64,000 nucleotides of DNA from Bin87 sp963666865 (GCA_963666865.1 OY763072.1:4216001-4280000), one strand, 5' to 3'; positions 8,324 through 16,514 are shown, numbered from the stretch's first letter. Numbers and translations: made by a program. Notes: generated by a model from the letters alone, not told the origin.

Positions 8324-9508
8324 ATGACCGAGTTCAACTACGACAGCCTGTTCGCGGAACGCGCGCCCATCACCACCCGCGGCGCAAATCGCCACGCCAG
8401 GTACGACTTCGCCGTGGCCTACCCCGATCCGGACACCCTGCCGCTGACCGGTCTCGCCGACGCGCTGCGGGTAGCGCTGGAGCGGGAAGGTCGTGATTTG
8501 GCATACTACCCCGTTTCCGCCGGTTATCCGCCCTTGCGCGAACTGGTGGCGGAGAAGCTACAGCGGGACCGCCAGATGGACGTTTCGCCCGACGACATCA
8601 TTCTGACTTCGGGCTCCGGCGAGGCCATCAATATGCTGATCCAAGCGTTGACCAACCCCGGCGACGTGCTGCTCACGGAGGAGTACGTTTACCTGGGCAC
8701 CATGCGCCAGATGCGGCTGTGGGGCGCCAACGTGGTGGGCGTGAAGTGCGATGACGAGGGGATCATCCCCGAAGCGCTGGACGAGACCATTCGGGCGCAG
8801 GCGGCGGCCGGCCGGCGGGTGAAGTTCCTCTACACCATCCCCACCTTCCAGAACCCGCTGGGCTGGACCATGACCCTGGAACGCCGGCGGCGGACGCTGG
8901 AGATCTGTGCCAGCCACGGTGTCCCCGTGATGGAGGACGACTGCTACGTTGACCTGCGCTTTGAGGGCGAGGACGTAACCTCAATGAGCAGCATGGACGA
9001 CAGCGGCCAGGTGCTGTACGTCGGCTCCATGTCCAAGATCATCGCGCCGGGCGTGCGCATGGGCTACATGGTCGCGCCGGAAGCGGTGCGGGAGCGGGCG
9101 CTGAGCTTCAAGTCCGGCGGCGTCAACCAGTTCGCCGCCCTGGCCATCAACGAATATCTGCGCAGCGAGATGTACGAACACATCGACGAGGAGAACCAGG
9201 CGCTGCGGGTCAAGCGCGACGCCATGCTGGCCGCGCTGGGCGAGCACTTCGGCAACCGGGCGCAATGGTCCCGGCCCGAGGGCGGCCTGTACGTGTGGCT
9301 CACCATGCCCGAGGGCACCGACCTGGCCGGCTTCCAAGAGCAGTCCTTCCGGGAGGGCGTCGGCTACTACAACGGCACTATGTTCTCGCCGGAGGGCAAC
9401 GGGGCGAACATGGCCCGCCTCTGCTTCGGGCATCCCACGGCGGAAACCGTCTCAGCCGGCGTCGCTGAGCTGGCGAACATCTTTGAGCGGAACGGGATAT
9501 TCTCGTAA
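8324..9508 (+). CDS. PLP-dependent aminotransferase, class I/II (2-aminoadipate/MocR-like fold)
   Basis: A 394-residue fold-type I aminotransferase starting at ATG 8324 behind GAGGAAA (8311-8317). The cofactor site is visible: the SGSGEAINMLIQALTNPGD loop, the pyridine-nitrogen Asp in MEDDCYVDLRF, and the Schiff-base lysine in GSMSKIIAPGVRMGY. A conserved arginine near the C-terminus (ARLCFGH) would bind the substrate carboxylate. The closest families are 2-aminoadipate/aromatic aminotransferases of the LysN/MocR-domain type without the GntR DNA-binding domain. Substrate not determinable from sequence. It stands alone between a repeat element and a divergent minus-strand HEPN locus. Confidence 0.9.
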   Translation: MTEFNYDSLFAERAPITTRGANRHARYDFAVAYPDPDTLPLTGLADALRVALEREGRDLAYYPVSAGYPPLRELVAEKLQRDRQMDVSPDDIILTSGSGEAINMLIQALTNPGDVLLTEEYVYLGTMRQMRLWGANVVGVKCDDEGIIPEALDETIRAQAAAGRRVKFLYTIPTFQNPLGWTMTLERRRRTLEICASHGVPVMEDDCYVDLRFEGEDVTSMSSMDDSGQVLYVGSMSKIIAPGVRMGYMVAPEAVRERALSFKSGGVNQFAALAINEYLRSEMYEHIDEENQALRVKRDAMLAALGEHFGNRAQWSRPEGGLYVWLTMPEGTDLAGFQEQSFREGVGYYNGTMFSPEGNGANMARLCFGHPTAETVSAGVAELANIFERNGIFS

Positions 9509-9525
9509 CCATGTCCGGTATTCGA

Positions 9526-10007
9526 TCAGGTCCGCAAGGTGAACAACACGTGGGCGGCGAGCTCACGACGCTCCGAAGTGGTTGCGGTCAGGAAATCCCT
9601 GATGGTGGATTCAGCCTTCACAATCAGGTTCAGAGTTTCGGCTCGGGAGAAGCGTGATTGCGGGTCGTAATCAGCTTGGTGCCGGTGATCCTGCAATTCT
9701 CTGAAGGCACTCCCGAAATCTCTGATTTGATCGCTATAATCACTGAGTCGTGCCTCACTTAACTGCCGGTAAGCGGCACGGTGTTCGAGGGCTCGATATG
9801 TTCGACGCCATGCGCCAGATTCCCGGTCAGTTTCAGACTCGCCAACCAAGCGGTCTGCGTTTTTAGAGCAAGGGCGTGGAACATAGCGTAATAGGCTGCG
9901 CTGACGGCTTTCCCCAGTCTAGCTGAGAGCACATCGTCTTCTGATCCAGCGTTGCCATCCAGGTCGGCCAATATCCTGCTTGCTGCGATCAAGCCTTCCC
10001 ACTTCAT
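9526..10007 (-). pseudogene. HEPN-domain protein split by a one-base frameshift
   Basis: Read on the minus strand, the gene starts at ATG 10007 (MKWEGLIAASRILADL), overlapping the stop of the upstream partner as ATGA. It continues through SARLGKAVSAAYYAMFHALA, then runs into a wrong frame at 9860-9864, a run of five T on the plus strand. Adding one base there restores ALKNADRLVGESETDRESGA and continuity to the end: RALEHRAAYRQL, then ELQDHRHQADYDPQSRFSRAE, ending HVLFTLRT. The combined ~160 residues match a HEPN-like family (AYYAMFHALA and RHQADYDP landmarks). The cause could be a true mutation, a homopolymer sequencing error, or slippage. Confidence 0.7.
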
Positions 10008-10339
10008 AGGACATCTGGTGAACGGCGAGGGCCTGAGGCGAGGTCGGACCAAGGACCGTCTTCGGTTTTGTCGATAAAGGAATGGCTAATGAGTTCGTCT
10101 CCGATGCCGTGTTTGACCAGGTCCGGCCACATGCGGCGATGGAGACTGGTCATCAACTCAGCCGTCGGCGTTTCTACGCGGCCATCGTACAGTATCCGCA
10201 GGTGGAAGCCCGGATCGCCGTAGAGGTCGGTTATCGGGCGCGCCTGCACTGTGGCGGAGGGCAGGTCGTCCCGCAAATATTTTCGCGCGGCTTCCGCCAC
10301 GATTTCGGCAAGGGCATCGGGAGTGGCCATGGGATTCAT
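10004..10339 (-). CDS. Small protein upstream of and coupled to the HEPN gene
   Basis: A 111-residue soluble protein (LAEIVAEAARKYLRDDLPSA, then DLYGDPGFHLRILYDGRVETP, then MTSLHRRMWPDLVKHGI) whose stop codon overlaps the ATG of the HEPN-like gene in an ATGA arrangement. That is the usual layout of two-gene toxin-antitoxin or HEPN modules. No known DNA-binding or nucleotidyltransferase motif is visible. A second in-frame ATG three codons in (MATPDAL) could be the real start. I do not recognise the family; a role as partner of the HEPN protein is inferred from coupling only. Confidence 0.6.
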   Translation of the reverse strand: MNPMATPDALAEIVAEAARKYLRDDLPSATVQARPITDLYGDPGFHLRILYDGRVETPTAELMTSLHRRMWPDLVKHGIGDELISHSFIDKTEDGPWSDLASGPRRSPDVL

Positions 10340-10389
10340 TCCGCTTTGTGAAGAGCGTAGGCAGGGTTGGGCATTTGCCTCTGAAAGGT

Positions 10390-10415
10390 AGGGCGGGGTT
10401 TGGAAACCCCGCCCT
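10390..10415. terminator. GC-rich hairpin, probable terminator of the FBPase gene
   Basis: AGGGCGGGGTTT pairs with its complement around GG, giving a strong stem immediately downstream (36 bases) of the minus-strand FBPase stop and upstream of the next minus-strand gene. On the minus strand no long U tract follows, so termination is plausible but not certain. It may also be a diverged member of the 28-bp palindrome family. Confidence 0.45.
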
Positions 10416-10451
10416 TTCCCACGTCAGCATTTTGGCATCACCAGCAGGAAG

Positions 10452-11633
10452 TCAGTCATCATCCCCAGTGGCAACCGCTTCTTCTTTCGCCGGCTGGTGG
10501 CCATTCGTCCGAATTGCGAAGCGAGCGACCAGGTCGCCGATGCTCTGGCGGAAGCCGGAGTATTCCAGCTCGCCGTAGGGGAGCATGGCGGCGCCGGACC
10601 AGCCCTGGGACCGCATGGCGATGCCTTTCTCCTGGGCCAGCTGACGGGTGTAGTCCCAGGCCGGGTTGTCGAAGAAGTCGGTGGACGAGTCGGCGAACTT
10701 GCCCTCGCCGTTGATGCTGAAGCCCACGCAGGACACCAGAGGCAGGCAGTACATGCCGGTCACGGCGGTGTTGATGGGTACCGGCATCAGTGGCATCACG
10801 TGGGAACCCCGCGCGTCGCCGCCGATGTAGTGGGCCTTGGTGTAGGGGGAGATCAACTCCTCAGGCGCGGGGAAGATGCCCTGGTTGCGCACGATGGCCA
10901 CCGGGTCGTCCTTGCCGGTGTAGCTGCCGGCGATGTTGTGCAGACGGGTGGCGGACACGGCGGCGGCGGTCTGGCCGCTGTAGCGGGAGGTGATGCTCTC
11001 GATGGCGAACCGCTCGTTGTCCCGCAACAGCACCGTGATGCGGTAGTAGTCCTCGGGAGCGTCCAGCGAGATGATGCTGTCGCCATCGGTGTTGTCCATG
11101 TCGATGATGTTGAAGGTGAAGCCGTCGCCCAGGCGGGGAAGCATCAAGCCGGCGCAGTACATGGGGTCGGCGAAGCCCAGGAACATGGGCAGGTTGTACG
11201 CGCCGGGGCCGCACTTGTCGGCGGCGAGGACGAAGAAGGATTCGGCGGGGCGTATAGGGTTGGTCTTGATGGGGTCGTGGTCGAAGGTAATCTCGGCCAC
11301 GGCGGGGCCGGCGCCGCGAATGTTGCCGGAGGGAGCGTCAACCAGCAGGTCCTGTCCGGCGCCGTACAGGCCGTACTCACGGGCAATGTCGGTGGCTTCC
11401 AGGAACGTGTTCCAGGCAAACTGGTGGACCGCCTCGTCGTTGTCGCCCCGGGTGTGGGTGGAGGTGATGCAGATGTCATCACCGGTATGCCCGATGTAGG
11501 CATCGATGAGGAGGCCATCCCGGATCGCCCGCTCGGTGGCGGCGTTCACGGCGGCCATCATGCGTTCCGACGGCCTGGTGTGGCCGCCGATTGAACCGAC
11601 GTCGGCCTTGAGCACGGAAATCGTCAAATCCAT
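10452..11633 (-). CDS. Fructose-1,6-bisphosphatase, type V (archaeal FBP aldolase/phosphatase family)
   Basis: A 393-residue enzyme of the archaeal-type bifunctional FBP aldolase/phosphatase family, used for gluconeogenesis: it condenses triose phosphates and dephosphorylates the product in one active site. Family landmarks include the N-terminal SVLKADVGSIGGHTRPSE (Asp11, His18), HTGDDICI, the DHDPIKTNP stretch, AHYIGGDARGSHVMPLMPVP, and PAWDYTRQLA near the C-terminus. The length is normal. Bacterial carriers are mainly thermophiles and deep lineages, including Chloroflexota. It is transcribed alone on the minus strand, with a strong hairpin just beyond its end. Family call is secure; bifunctionality is by analogy. 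Confidence 0.92.
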   Translation of the reverse strand: MDLTISVLKADVGSIGGHTRPSERMMAAVNAATERAIRDGLLIDAYIGHTGDDICITSTHTRGDNDEAVHQFAWNTFLEATDIAREYGLYGAGQDLLVDAPSGNIRGAGPAVAEITFDHDPIKTNPIRPAESFFVLAADKCGPGAYNLPMFLGFADPMYCAGLMLPRLGDGFTFNIIDMDNTDGDSIISLDAPEDYYRITVLLRDNERFAIESITSRYSGQTAAAVSATRLHNIAGSYTGKDDPVAIVRNQGIFPAPEELISPYTKAHYIGGDARGSHVMPLMPVPINTAVTGMYCLPLVSCVGFSINGEGKFADSSTDFFDNPAWDYTRQLAQEKGIAMRSQGWSGAAMLPYGELEYSGFRQSIGDLVARFAIRTNGHQPAKEEAVATGDDD

Positions 11634-11758
11634 CTGAGTTCTCCCTCCAGCGCCCAGCGAGCCGGGGACGCCTGCTGGCGCGATACAATACTTCCAGTAT
11701 GCGTTGGTTTTTCGAGGTTACGATAGCACCGGGGCGGTTGAACTGTCAATTTGCGACG

Positions 11759-11869
11759 GTAGCGTTCCAATTTAGGTGGTTTCCGTTGGTAGGGGCGACC
11801 GGCTGGTCGCCCCTACCCGCGCCGGCACCGGCGCCTGCCCGAATAAACCGCCTAAAAGGGAACGCTATC
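11759..11869. repeat. MITE-like element type A, 111 bp, with central palindrome
   Basis: Outer arms GTAGCGTTCCAATTTAGGTG and ..CCTAAAAGGGAACGCTATC are near-complementary. Inside lie a 28-bp palindrome (11789-11816, core CCGGCTGG) and a GCGCCGGCACCGGCGCC hairpin. The same element, in the opposite orientation, occurs at 50521 and 54334. No ORF. Confidence 0.85.
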
Positions 11870-11946
11870 AAATCGTGACGCCAGGTTTGCCCCGCTTACG
11901 ATTTTGCAGTTATAATAACAAGGGAAATATCCGTAATCGGGCAAAA

Positions 11947-12732
11947 ATGAACGAGATTCTTCAAATCCTGTCGTTGCTATTCGTAGTCGCTTGGACGGCG
12001 CGATTAGCCCGCAACAAAGGTAGAAACCCGCTGTTGTGGGCCGGAGCCGCGGCTATCCCAGCAGTGGGCCTCATCCCAGGTTTTTACGAGTGGCTGACGG
12101 TTTTCTGCATGCTACCGATGTTGTCCCTGGTGTTCATGCGGGCGCGCCAGCCTGTCGCCACCGATGGGGATCAGGACACTACTGTATCCTGCCCGCGCTG
12201 CCAGCACAGCCACGAACCCGGCCCCTCTTTCTGCACCAACTGCGGATGGGAACTGACCCGGCCCTACGCCACGGCCGACGCGAGCGGTGAGCAGGCTGAC
12301 GCACTGGAGCCAACGCTGGCTTCCTCTGCGGAAGCCACTGCCGACGCCGGCGCGACGATGCCATCTCAAACCGCCGCGCCCGGCGAGGCCACCCCGACGC
12401 CGGAACCCGAACCCGCGCTGGCGTCTCAGCAAACCTCGGAAGCGAACCCGGCGTCCCCCACACAGCCGTCGGAGCCGGGCGGCGAACCCGCGCCGGCCTT
12501 CGCCGTAGCCCCGCTGAAGATAACCCGACCGCTCACCGCCGCCGGTATGACGGAACTGGGCCTGTCCCTGTTCAACCAGGGAAGGGTGCGCGAGGCGGTG
12601 GACCAGTTCACCAAGGCCATCGCGCTGGACCCGCGTTATCGAGAGGCCTGGGCCAACCGGGCCAAAGCGTACAGTGAACTGGGGCTCAACGAGAAGGCGG
12701 CGGCAGATCAGCAGCAGTTGGAAGCGATCTAA
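11947..12732 (+). CDS. Membrane protein with zinc ribbon and TPR repeats
   Basis: A 261-residue protein starting at ATG 11947. Residues 1-70 contain two or three hydrophobic segments. Residues about 80-105 form a zinc ribbon with two CxxC pairs (CPRCQHSHEP, then CTNCGW). Residues about 110-200 are a low-complexity Ala/Pro/Glu/Ser linker. The C-terminus has about two tetratricopeptide repeats (GLSLFNQGRVREAVDQFTKA, then YREAWANRAKAYSELG). This layout suggests a membrane-anchored scaffold, with ribbon and TPR exposed for protein contacts, but the side of the membrane is not clear. No operon partner: a type A element lies upstream and another palindromic element downstream. Confidence 0.75.
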   Translation: MNEILQILSLLFVVAWTARLARNKGRNPLLWAGAAAIPAVGLIPGFYEWLTVFCMLPMLSLVFMRARQPVATDGDQDTTVSCPRCQHSHEPGPSFCTNCGWELTRPYATADASGEQADALEPTLASSAEATADAGATMPSQTAAPGEATPTPEPEPALASQQTSEANPASPTQPSEPGGEPAPAFAVAPLKITRPLTAAGMTELGLSLFNQGRVREAVDQFTKAIALDPRYREAWANRAKAYSELGLNEKAAADQQQLEAI

Positions 12733-12744
12733 CCTAACCAACGT

Positions 12745-12838
12745 CGCGGTTCGGTGGTTTAGCTTCGTAGGGGCGAATAATTATTCGCCCCTACCCTTTA
12801 TCTCCAACAGGATCAACCGCCTGAAACGAATCGCGGCC
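12745..12838. repeat. Diverged type A palindromic element
   Basis: Central 28-bp palindrome at 12767-12794 (core ATAATTAT). It is flanked by CGCGGTTCGGTGGTTT on the left and AACCGCCTGAAACGAATCGCG on the right (last bases trimmed), which are complementary in part, as in the 110-bp elements. It lies between convergent genes (TPR protein and fabI), so it could also serve as a bidirectional terminator. Confidence 0.7.
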
Positions 12839-12851
12839 GCCGTCCAGCCTG

Positions 12852-13625
12852 TCACACCGCCATGATGTGATAGCCGGCGTCCACCGGGAGCACTGCTCCG
12901 GTTACGCCGCTGGACAGGTCGCTGCTCAGGAACAGCGCGGTATTCGCCACCTCGTCGGCGGTGATATTGCGGCCCAGGGGAGCTTTCTCCGCGTGGGTGC
13001 GGCGCATGTCCAGGAAGCCGCTGATGCCCCGGGCCGCCAGCGTGTCCACCGGGCCGGCGGAGATGGCGTTCACCCGAATGTTGTCGCCGCCGTATTCGTA
13101 GGCCAGTTGCCGGATCTCGTGCTCCAGCGCGGCCTTGGCCGTTCCCATGACGTTGTAACCGGGATAAACGCGGCTGGAGGCGTGGAAGGTCATGGCGATG
13201 ACGCTGCCGCCGTCGGTCATCAGAGGCGCGGCATGGCGCACCATGGGCAGCAATGTGAATGCGCTGATCTCCAGGGCCAGGCGAAAGCCGTCGCGTCCGG
13301 TGTCGGCCAGCCGGCCGGCCAGATCATCCCGGTTGGCGAAGGCGATGCTGTGTACCAGCACCGATAGCGATCCCATCTCGGCCCGCACACCCTCGAACAC
13401 GGCCTGGATCTGGTCGTCGTCCGAGGCATCGCACGGGAAGATCAGGGCGCCGTCCAGGGTTTCGGCCAGCCTTGCCACCCGGCTCTTGAGGCGGTCGTTC
13501 TGGTAGGTCAGCGCGATGCGCGCGCCGGCCTCAGCCAAGGTGCGGGCGATGGCCCAGGCGATGCTGCGGTCGTTGGCCACGCCGAAGATGACCGCATTGC
13601 GGCCGGTCAAGTCGATGGGATACAC
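12852..13625 (-). CDS. fabI: Enoyl-[acyl-carrier-protein] reductase (NADH), FabI type
   Basis: Last step of fatty-acid elongation: reduction of trans-2-enoyl-ACP. The 257-residue protein is the normal FabI length. It has the atypical FabI nucleotide motif (GVANDRSIAWAIA, about residues 15-27), SIAFANRDDLAG, and the active site YNVMGTAK with Tyr157 and Lys164 (equivalent to E. coli Tyr156 and Lys163). The second conserved tyrosine of FabI (E. coli Tyr146) is Phe147 here (IAMTFHASS). The ending GAVLPVDAGYHIMAV is typical. It is separated from the LLM gene downstream on the same strand by a type B repeat, so co-transcription is uncertain. Confidence 0.92.
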   Translation of the reverse strand: MYPIDLTGRNAVIFGVANDRSIAWAIARTLAEAGARIALTYQNDRLKSRVARLAETLDGALIFPCDASDDDQIQAVFEGVRAEMGSLSVLVHSIAFANRDDLAGRLADTGRDGFRLALEISAFTLLPMVRHAAPLMTDGGSVIAMTFHASSRVYPGYNVMGTAKAALEHEIRQLAYEYGGDNIRVNAISAGPVDTLAARGISGFLDMRRTHAEKAPLGRNITADEVANTALFLSSDLSSGVTGAVLPVDAGYHIMAV

Positions 13626-13642
13626 GGATTACCTCTTAACTC

Positions 13643-13769
13643 CCGTCATTCCCGCGAAAGCGGGAATCCAGCGAGGGTACAATCAGGCCAATTTTCTTGA
13701 GGCAACGATTTCCTGGATTCCTGCTTTCGCAGGAACGACGGTGTGGTCTTGTACATGTCAACAAGGCCT
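13643..13769. repeat. Type B inverted-repeat element with two dRS3-like hairpins
   Basis: CGTCATTCCCGCGAAAGCGG at about 13644 and CTGGATTCCTGCTTTCGCAG at about 13713 are two complementary hairpins. The element closes with TTGTACATGTCAACAAGGCC. It occupies the whole space between fabI and the LLM gene, and its end touches the LLM stop codon. Confidence 0.75.
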
Positions 13770-14754
13770 AGCGCCGGAAATCGGGCGCGACCTGCTCCAG
13801 GAAGGTTTGCATCTGTTCTTCCTGGCGGTAGCTGGCGAACCGGACCACGATTTGGTCGGCGCCGGCTTCGGCGTAGGCGTGGATGCGCTCCCGCACTCGC
13901 TCGGCGTCGCCGAAGGGTCCCCAGCGGTCACCCCAGATGTTGGCGCCGTAGTAGCCCAGCAGCCAGTCCTCGGCCTCCGCCTCGGCCCGGGCCACGTCCT
14001 CGTCCAGATTCACCGTCATGTACATCACCGAGGACATATCGTCGGGGTCGCGCTGGTACTCCGCGTAGTAGTCGCGCACGGTGTCGGTCATTTCCACGAA
14101 CTCATCGGGGGTGGCCGAAATGGAGATGATGCCGTCGGCCAGTCGCGCGGCGCGGCGGGCCTGGCGTTCCCGCTGCGCTCCCTGCCCGTCGCCCCGGCCG
14201 TGCCAGTGGACGCCCAGGTACACCGGCACGCCGTTGGATTGCACCGGCGTGGGTTCCATCACCACATCGTCCAGCTGGAAGTGCCGGCCGTCGAAGGTGT
14301 AGGGTTGGCCGGAGCCGAGGCCCTTGATCACCTGCATCATCTCTTCGAGACGCAGAGCGCGGGTGCGCCGGTTCACGTCAGCGTTGCGCCATTCCGCCTG
14401 CTGCATGGCGTTGAACGCGCCGCCTACGCCGACACCCAGCTGCAGCCGGCCGCCGGAAATCAGGTCCACCGTGCCCACCATCTGGGCCAGCAGCACCGGA
14501 TGGCGCAGGGCCATCAGCATCACGGCGGTGCCCAGCCGGACGCGGGACGTGCGGGCAGCGATGGCCGCCAGGGTGGTCATGGCCTCCAGCCGGGGCTTGG
14601 CGGTCAGGCTGTCGCCGACCCAAACCGAATCGATGCCGGCCTCCTCGGCCCACGTGGCCAGCCGCAGCACGGATTCGGCGTCGGTGGGCTTGCTGTCTTC
14701 CAGCAGGAGGCCACGGGTGGGCAACAGACAGCCTAATTGAGTGTTTGAGGTCAT
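13768..14754 (-). CDS. LLM class (luciferase-like) flavin/F420-dependent oxidoreductase
   Basis: A 328-residue TIM-barrel protein of the bacterial luciferase-like superfamily, which uses F420 or FMN. Landmarks are the N-terminal strand LGCLLPTRG, SVWVGDSL (about residues 43-50), the VRLGTAVMLMALRHPVLLAQ segment (about 71-90), and GGRLQLGVGVGG (about 100-111). It lies 109 bases downstream of cofC on the same strand, so use of the F420 made by the neighbouring operon is a reasonable inference. Substrate unknown. Confidence 0.88.
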   Translation of the reverse strand: MTSNTQLGCLLPTRGLLLEDSKPTDAESVLRLATWAEEAGIDSVWVGDSLTAKPRLEAMTTLAAIAARTSRVRLGTAVMLMALRHPVLLAQMVGTVDLISGGRLQLGVGVGGAFNAMQQAEWRNADVNRRTRALRLEEMMQVIKGLGSGQPYTFDGRHFQLDDVVMEPTPVQSNGVPVYLGVHWHGRGDGQGAQRERQARRAARLADGIISISATPDEFVEMTDTVRDYYAEYQRDPDDMSSVMYMTVNLDEDVARAEAEAEDWLLGYYGANIWGDRWGPFGDAERVRERIHAYAEAGADQIVVRFASYRQEEQMQTFLEQVAPDFRR

Positions 14755-14798
14755 TGTAGTTACAGCCGTTAGCGTAGGGACGGGATTTTTTGATTGGT

Positions 14799-14850
14799 GG
14801 ATTCCGGCCCCGTATCAAGTACGGGGTGACGTTCTTTCGCCGGAATGACG
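14799..14850. repeat. Short hairpin pair between cofC and the LLM gene
   Basis: GATTCCGGCCCCGTATCAAG with TACGGGGTGA forms a short GC stem, and the outer ATTCCGG / CCGGAAT arms pair as well. It resembles a reduced type B element. It could act as a terminator or processing site at the end of the cof operon. Confidence 0.5.
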
Positions 14851-14863
14851 AGGGTAAGGTGGG

Positions 14864-15553
14864 TCACAATTGCAGGGGTTGGCGGTTGATGTTCCCAGGT
14901 TTCCGGCCCATCAGACGCTCCAGCAGGCCGGGTTCCATGTGCTCATACTCATCCAGGTCGGAGCCGTCGTCCAAGTCGAAACCCATGCCCGAGCTGTAGT
15001 AGAAGGCTACGGATACACCCATGCGGGCGGCGGTGGCGACGTGCTTGCGGAAGCTGTTGTTGCCCAATTCCGGCCGGAAATACGGTATCAGATCATAGGG
15101 GACCAGGATGGCGTTGGTGCCGCCGTCCCGCCGCGCCGGGGACAGGGTGATGTTATGCTGGTGCTGGGCGCTGCGGATCAGCTGGTGGATGTCGCTGGGC
15201 TTGATGAAGGGCAGGTCACCGGGCAGGTACAGGGCTGACACGCCGCGCAGGCGGGCATTCTCGAATGACTTGGTGATCGTGTCGTTGAGGTTGCGGCCCA
15301 AGTCCTCCATCCAGTTGGCGCCAAAGGTGCGGGCCAGGTTGCGGATGCGGTCGTCGCCGCCCACCACCCAGTAGGGGTCGGCTCCGGCGCCTCGGATGGC
15401 CAGCAGCACCCGGCGGAGCATTCCCATGGTCAGGTCCTCCCGGTCCTGGACGGTCATCACCCGGGACAAACGGGTCTTGCAGTCGGCCAGCGGTTTCATG
15501 GGAACCAGCGGCACAACGGTGGGATTGGACTGATTTTCGGAATCCATCATCAT
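14864..15553 (-). CDS. cofC: 2-phospho-L-lactate (or phosphoenolpyruvate) guanylyltransferase
   Basis: Activates phospholactate or PEP with GTP for the CofD step of F420 synthesis. The 229-residue nucleotidyltransferase-fold protein has the typical N-terminus VPLVPMKPLADCKTRLSRVM (Lys/Arg-rich nucleotide loop, about residues 15-34). It also has ALYLPGDLPFIKPSDI (metal-binding Asp, about 108-123), SPARRDGGTNAI (about 137-148), and PELGNNSFRKHVATA. Its ATG overlaps the cofD stop as ATGA, so the two are translationally coupled. It is the last cof gene of the operon. Confidence 0.92.
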   Translation of the reverse strand: MMMDSENQSNPTVVPLVPMKPLADCKTRLSRVMTVQDREDLTMGMLRRVLLAIRGAGADPYWVVGGDDRIRNLARTFGANWMEDLGRNLNDTITKSFENARLRGVSALYLPGDLPFIKPSDIHQLIRSAQHQHNITLSPARRDGGTNAILVPYDLIPYFRPELGNNSFRKHVATAARMGVSVAFYYSSGMGFDLDDGSDLDEYEHMEPGLLERLMGRKPGNINRQPLQL

Positions 15554-16512
15554 GCAGTCGCCTCTGCTGGGGCGGCCAACTCCAGGACCTGCCGCGCCAG
15601 CGCGATTTTGTCGTCGTCGGTCTCCATTATAGTGGGCATCACCGCCGGCTCTATGCCCTCGGCGGCAACGGCGTCGGCCAGTCCCACATCTTGCGAATCC
15701 AGCGCCAGCACGTCGCAGATGCCGCGATACTCGCGAGCCACCCCAACGGCGGAAACGTCGGCGCCCAGCTCGGCCATGATCTTTCCCGCCGGGCCGCGCA
15801 CGGCGGCCCCGCCGACGATGGGGCTGACGGCAATCCGCCGCCCGCCATGATTGGCGATGGCGTCACGGACGCCGGGGACGGCGAGAATGGGCGCGACGCT
15901 GAGGAACGGGTTGGATGGGCAGATAACGATGGTAACAGCATTCCGCAGGGCGGCGGCGAACCCGGGCGACGGCTGCGCGTCCTCGGCCCCATCGTAGCGG
16001 ATGGAACGCACCACCGGCTCGGCGCGATGCTTGACGAAATACTCCTGCATCGCCAGAGCGCCGGCGTCGGTTTCCAGCACCGTGCGAACCGGCTGATCGC
16101 TCATGGGAACGATGGCGTGTTTTATGCCCAGGGCGGCAGTCAGCCGGGCGGTTACTTCGGACAGGGTAGCGCCCCTGCGGAGCAGGTCGGTGCGCCGGAT
16201 GTGCATAGCGAAGTCGCGGCTGCCCAGGTTGAACCAGGTGTCCGCGCCCAGGCGGTTGAGCATCTGTAGGGTCTCGAAGGAGTCGCCGGCGATACCCCAG
16301 CCGGTGTCGGGGTTGTACAGGCCGGACAGGGTGTAGGTCATGGTGTCCAGGTCGGGAGACACGTGCAGGCCGTGAAACTCCTCGTCGTCGCCGGTGTTGA
16401 CGACGATGACCAATCGCTCCGGCGGCAGGACTTTTGACAGGCCCAGGGCCAGCTTGGCTCCGCCGACGCCGCCGGCCAGGGCCAGGACCAACCCCTGCGA
16501 TGATTCGCTCAC
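15550..16512 (-). CDS. cofD: 2-phospho-L-lactate transferase (LPPG:Fo transferase)
   Basis: Transfers the activated lactyl (or PEP) phosphate group to Fo, giving F420-0 (or dehydro-F420-0). The 320-residue CofD/UPF0052-fold protein has the glycine-rich loop LAGGVGGAKLALGL (about residues 12-25), NTGDDEEFHGLHVSPDLDT (about 39-57), GWGIAGDSFETL, and ICPSNPFLSVAPILAVPG (about 197-214). The start codon is GTG at 16512, two bases from the cofH stop. The ATGA overlap with cofC follows. Family assignment is secure. Confidence 0.95.
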   Translation of the reverse strand: MSESSQGLVLALAGGVGGAKLALGLSKVLPPERLVIVVNTGDDEEFHGLHVSPDLDTMTYTLSGLYNPDTGWGIAGDSFETLQMLNRLGADTWFNLGSRDFAMHIRRTDLLRRGATLSEVTARLTAALGIKHAIVPMSDQPVRTVLETDAGALAMQEYFVKHRAEPVVRSIRYDGAEDAQPSPGFAAALRNAVTIVICPSNPFLSVAPILAVPGVRDAIANHGGRRIAVSPIVGGAAVRGPAGKIMAELGADVSAVGVAREYRGICDVLALDSQDVGLADAVAAEGIEPAVMPTIMETDDDKIALARQVLELAAPAEATA

Positions 16513-16514
16513 GG

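Noticed and set aside
10497..11594. Plus-strand open frame of 365 codons across the FBPase gene
   Set aside because: Shadow of the FBPase gene; it reads as low-complexity Gly/Val/His and has no ribosome site.
13516..14736. Plus-strand frame of 406 codons across the LLM gene and a repeat
   Set aside because: It runs through a type B repeat and the complement of a real gene; no family pattern.
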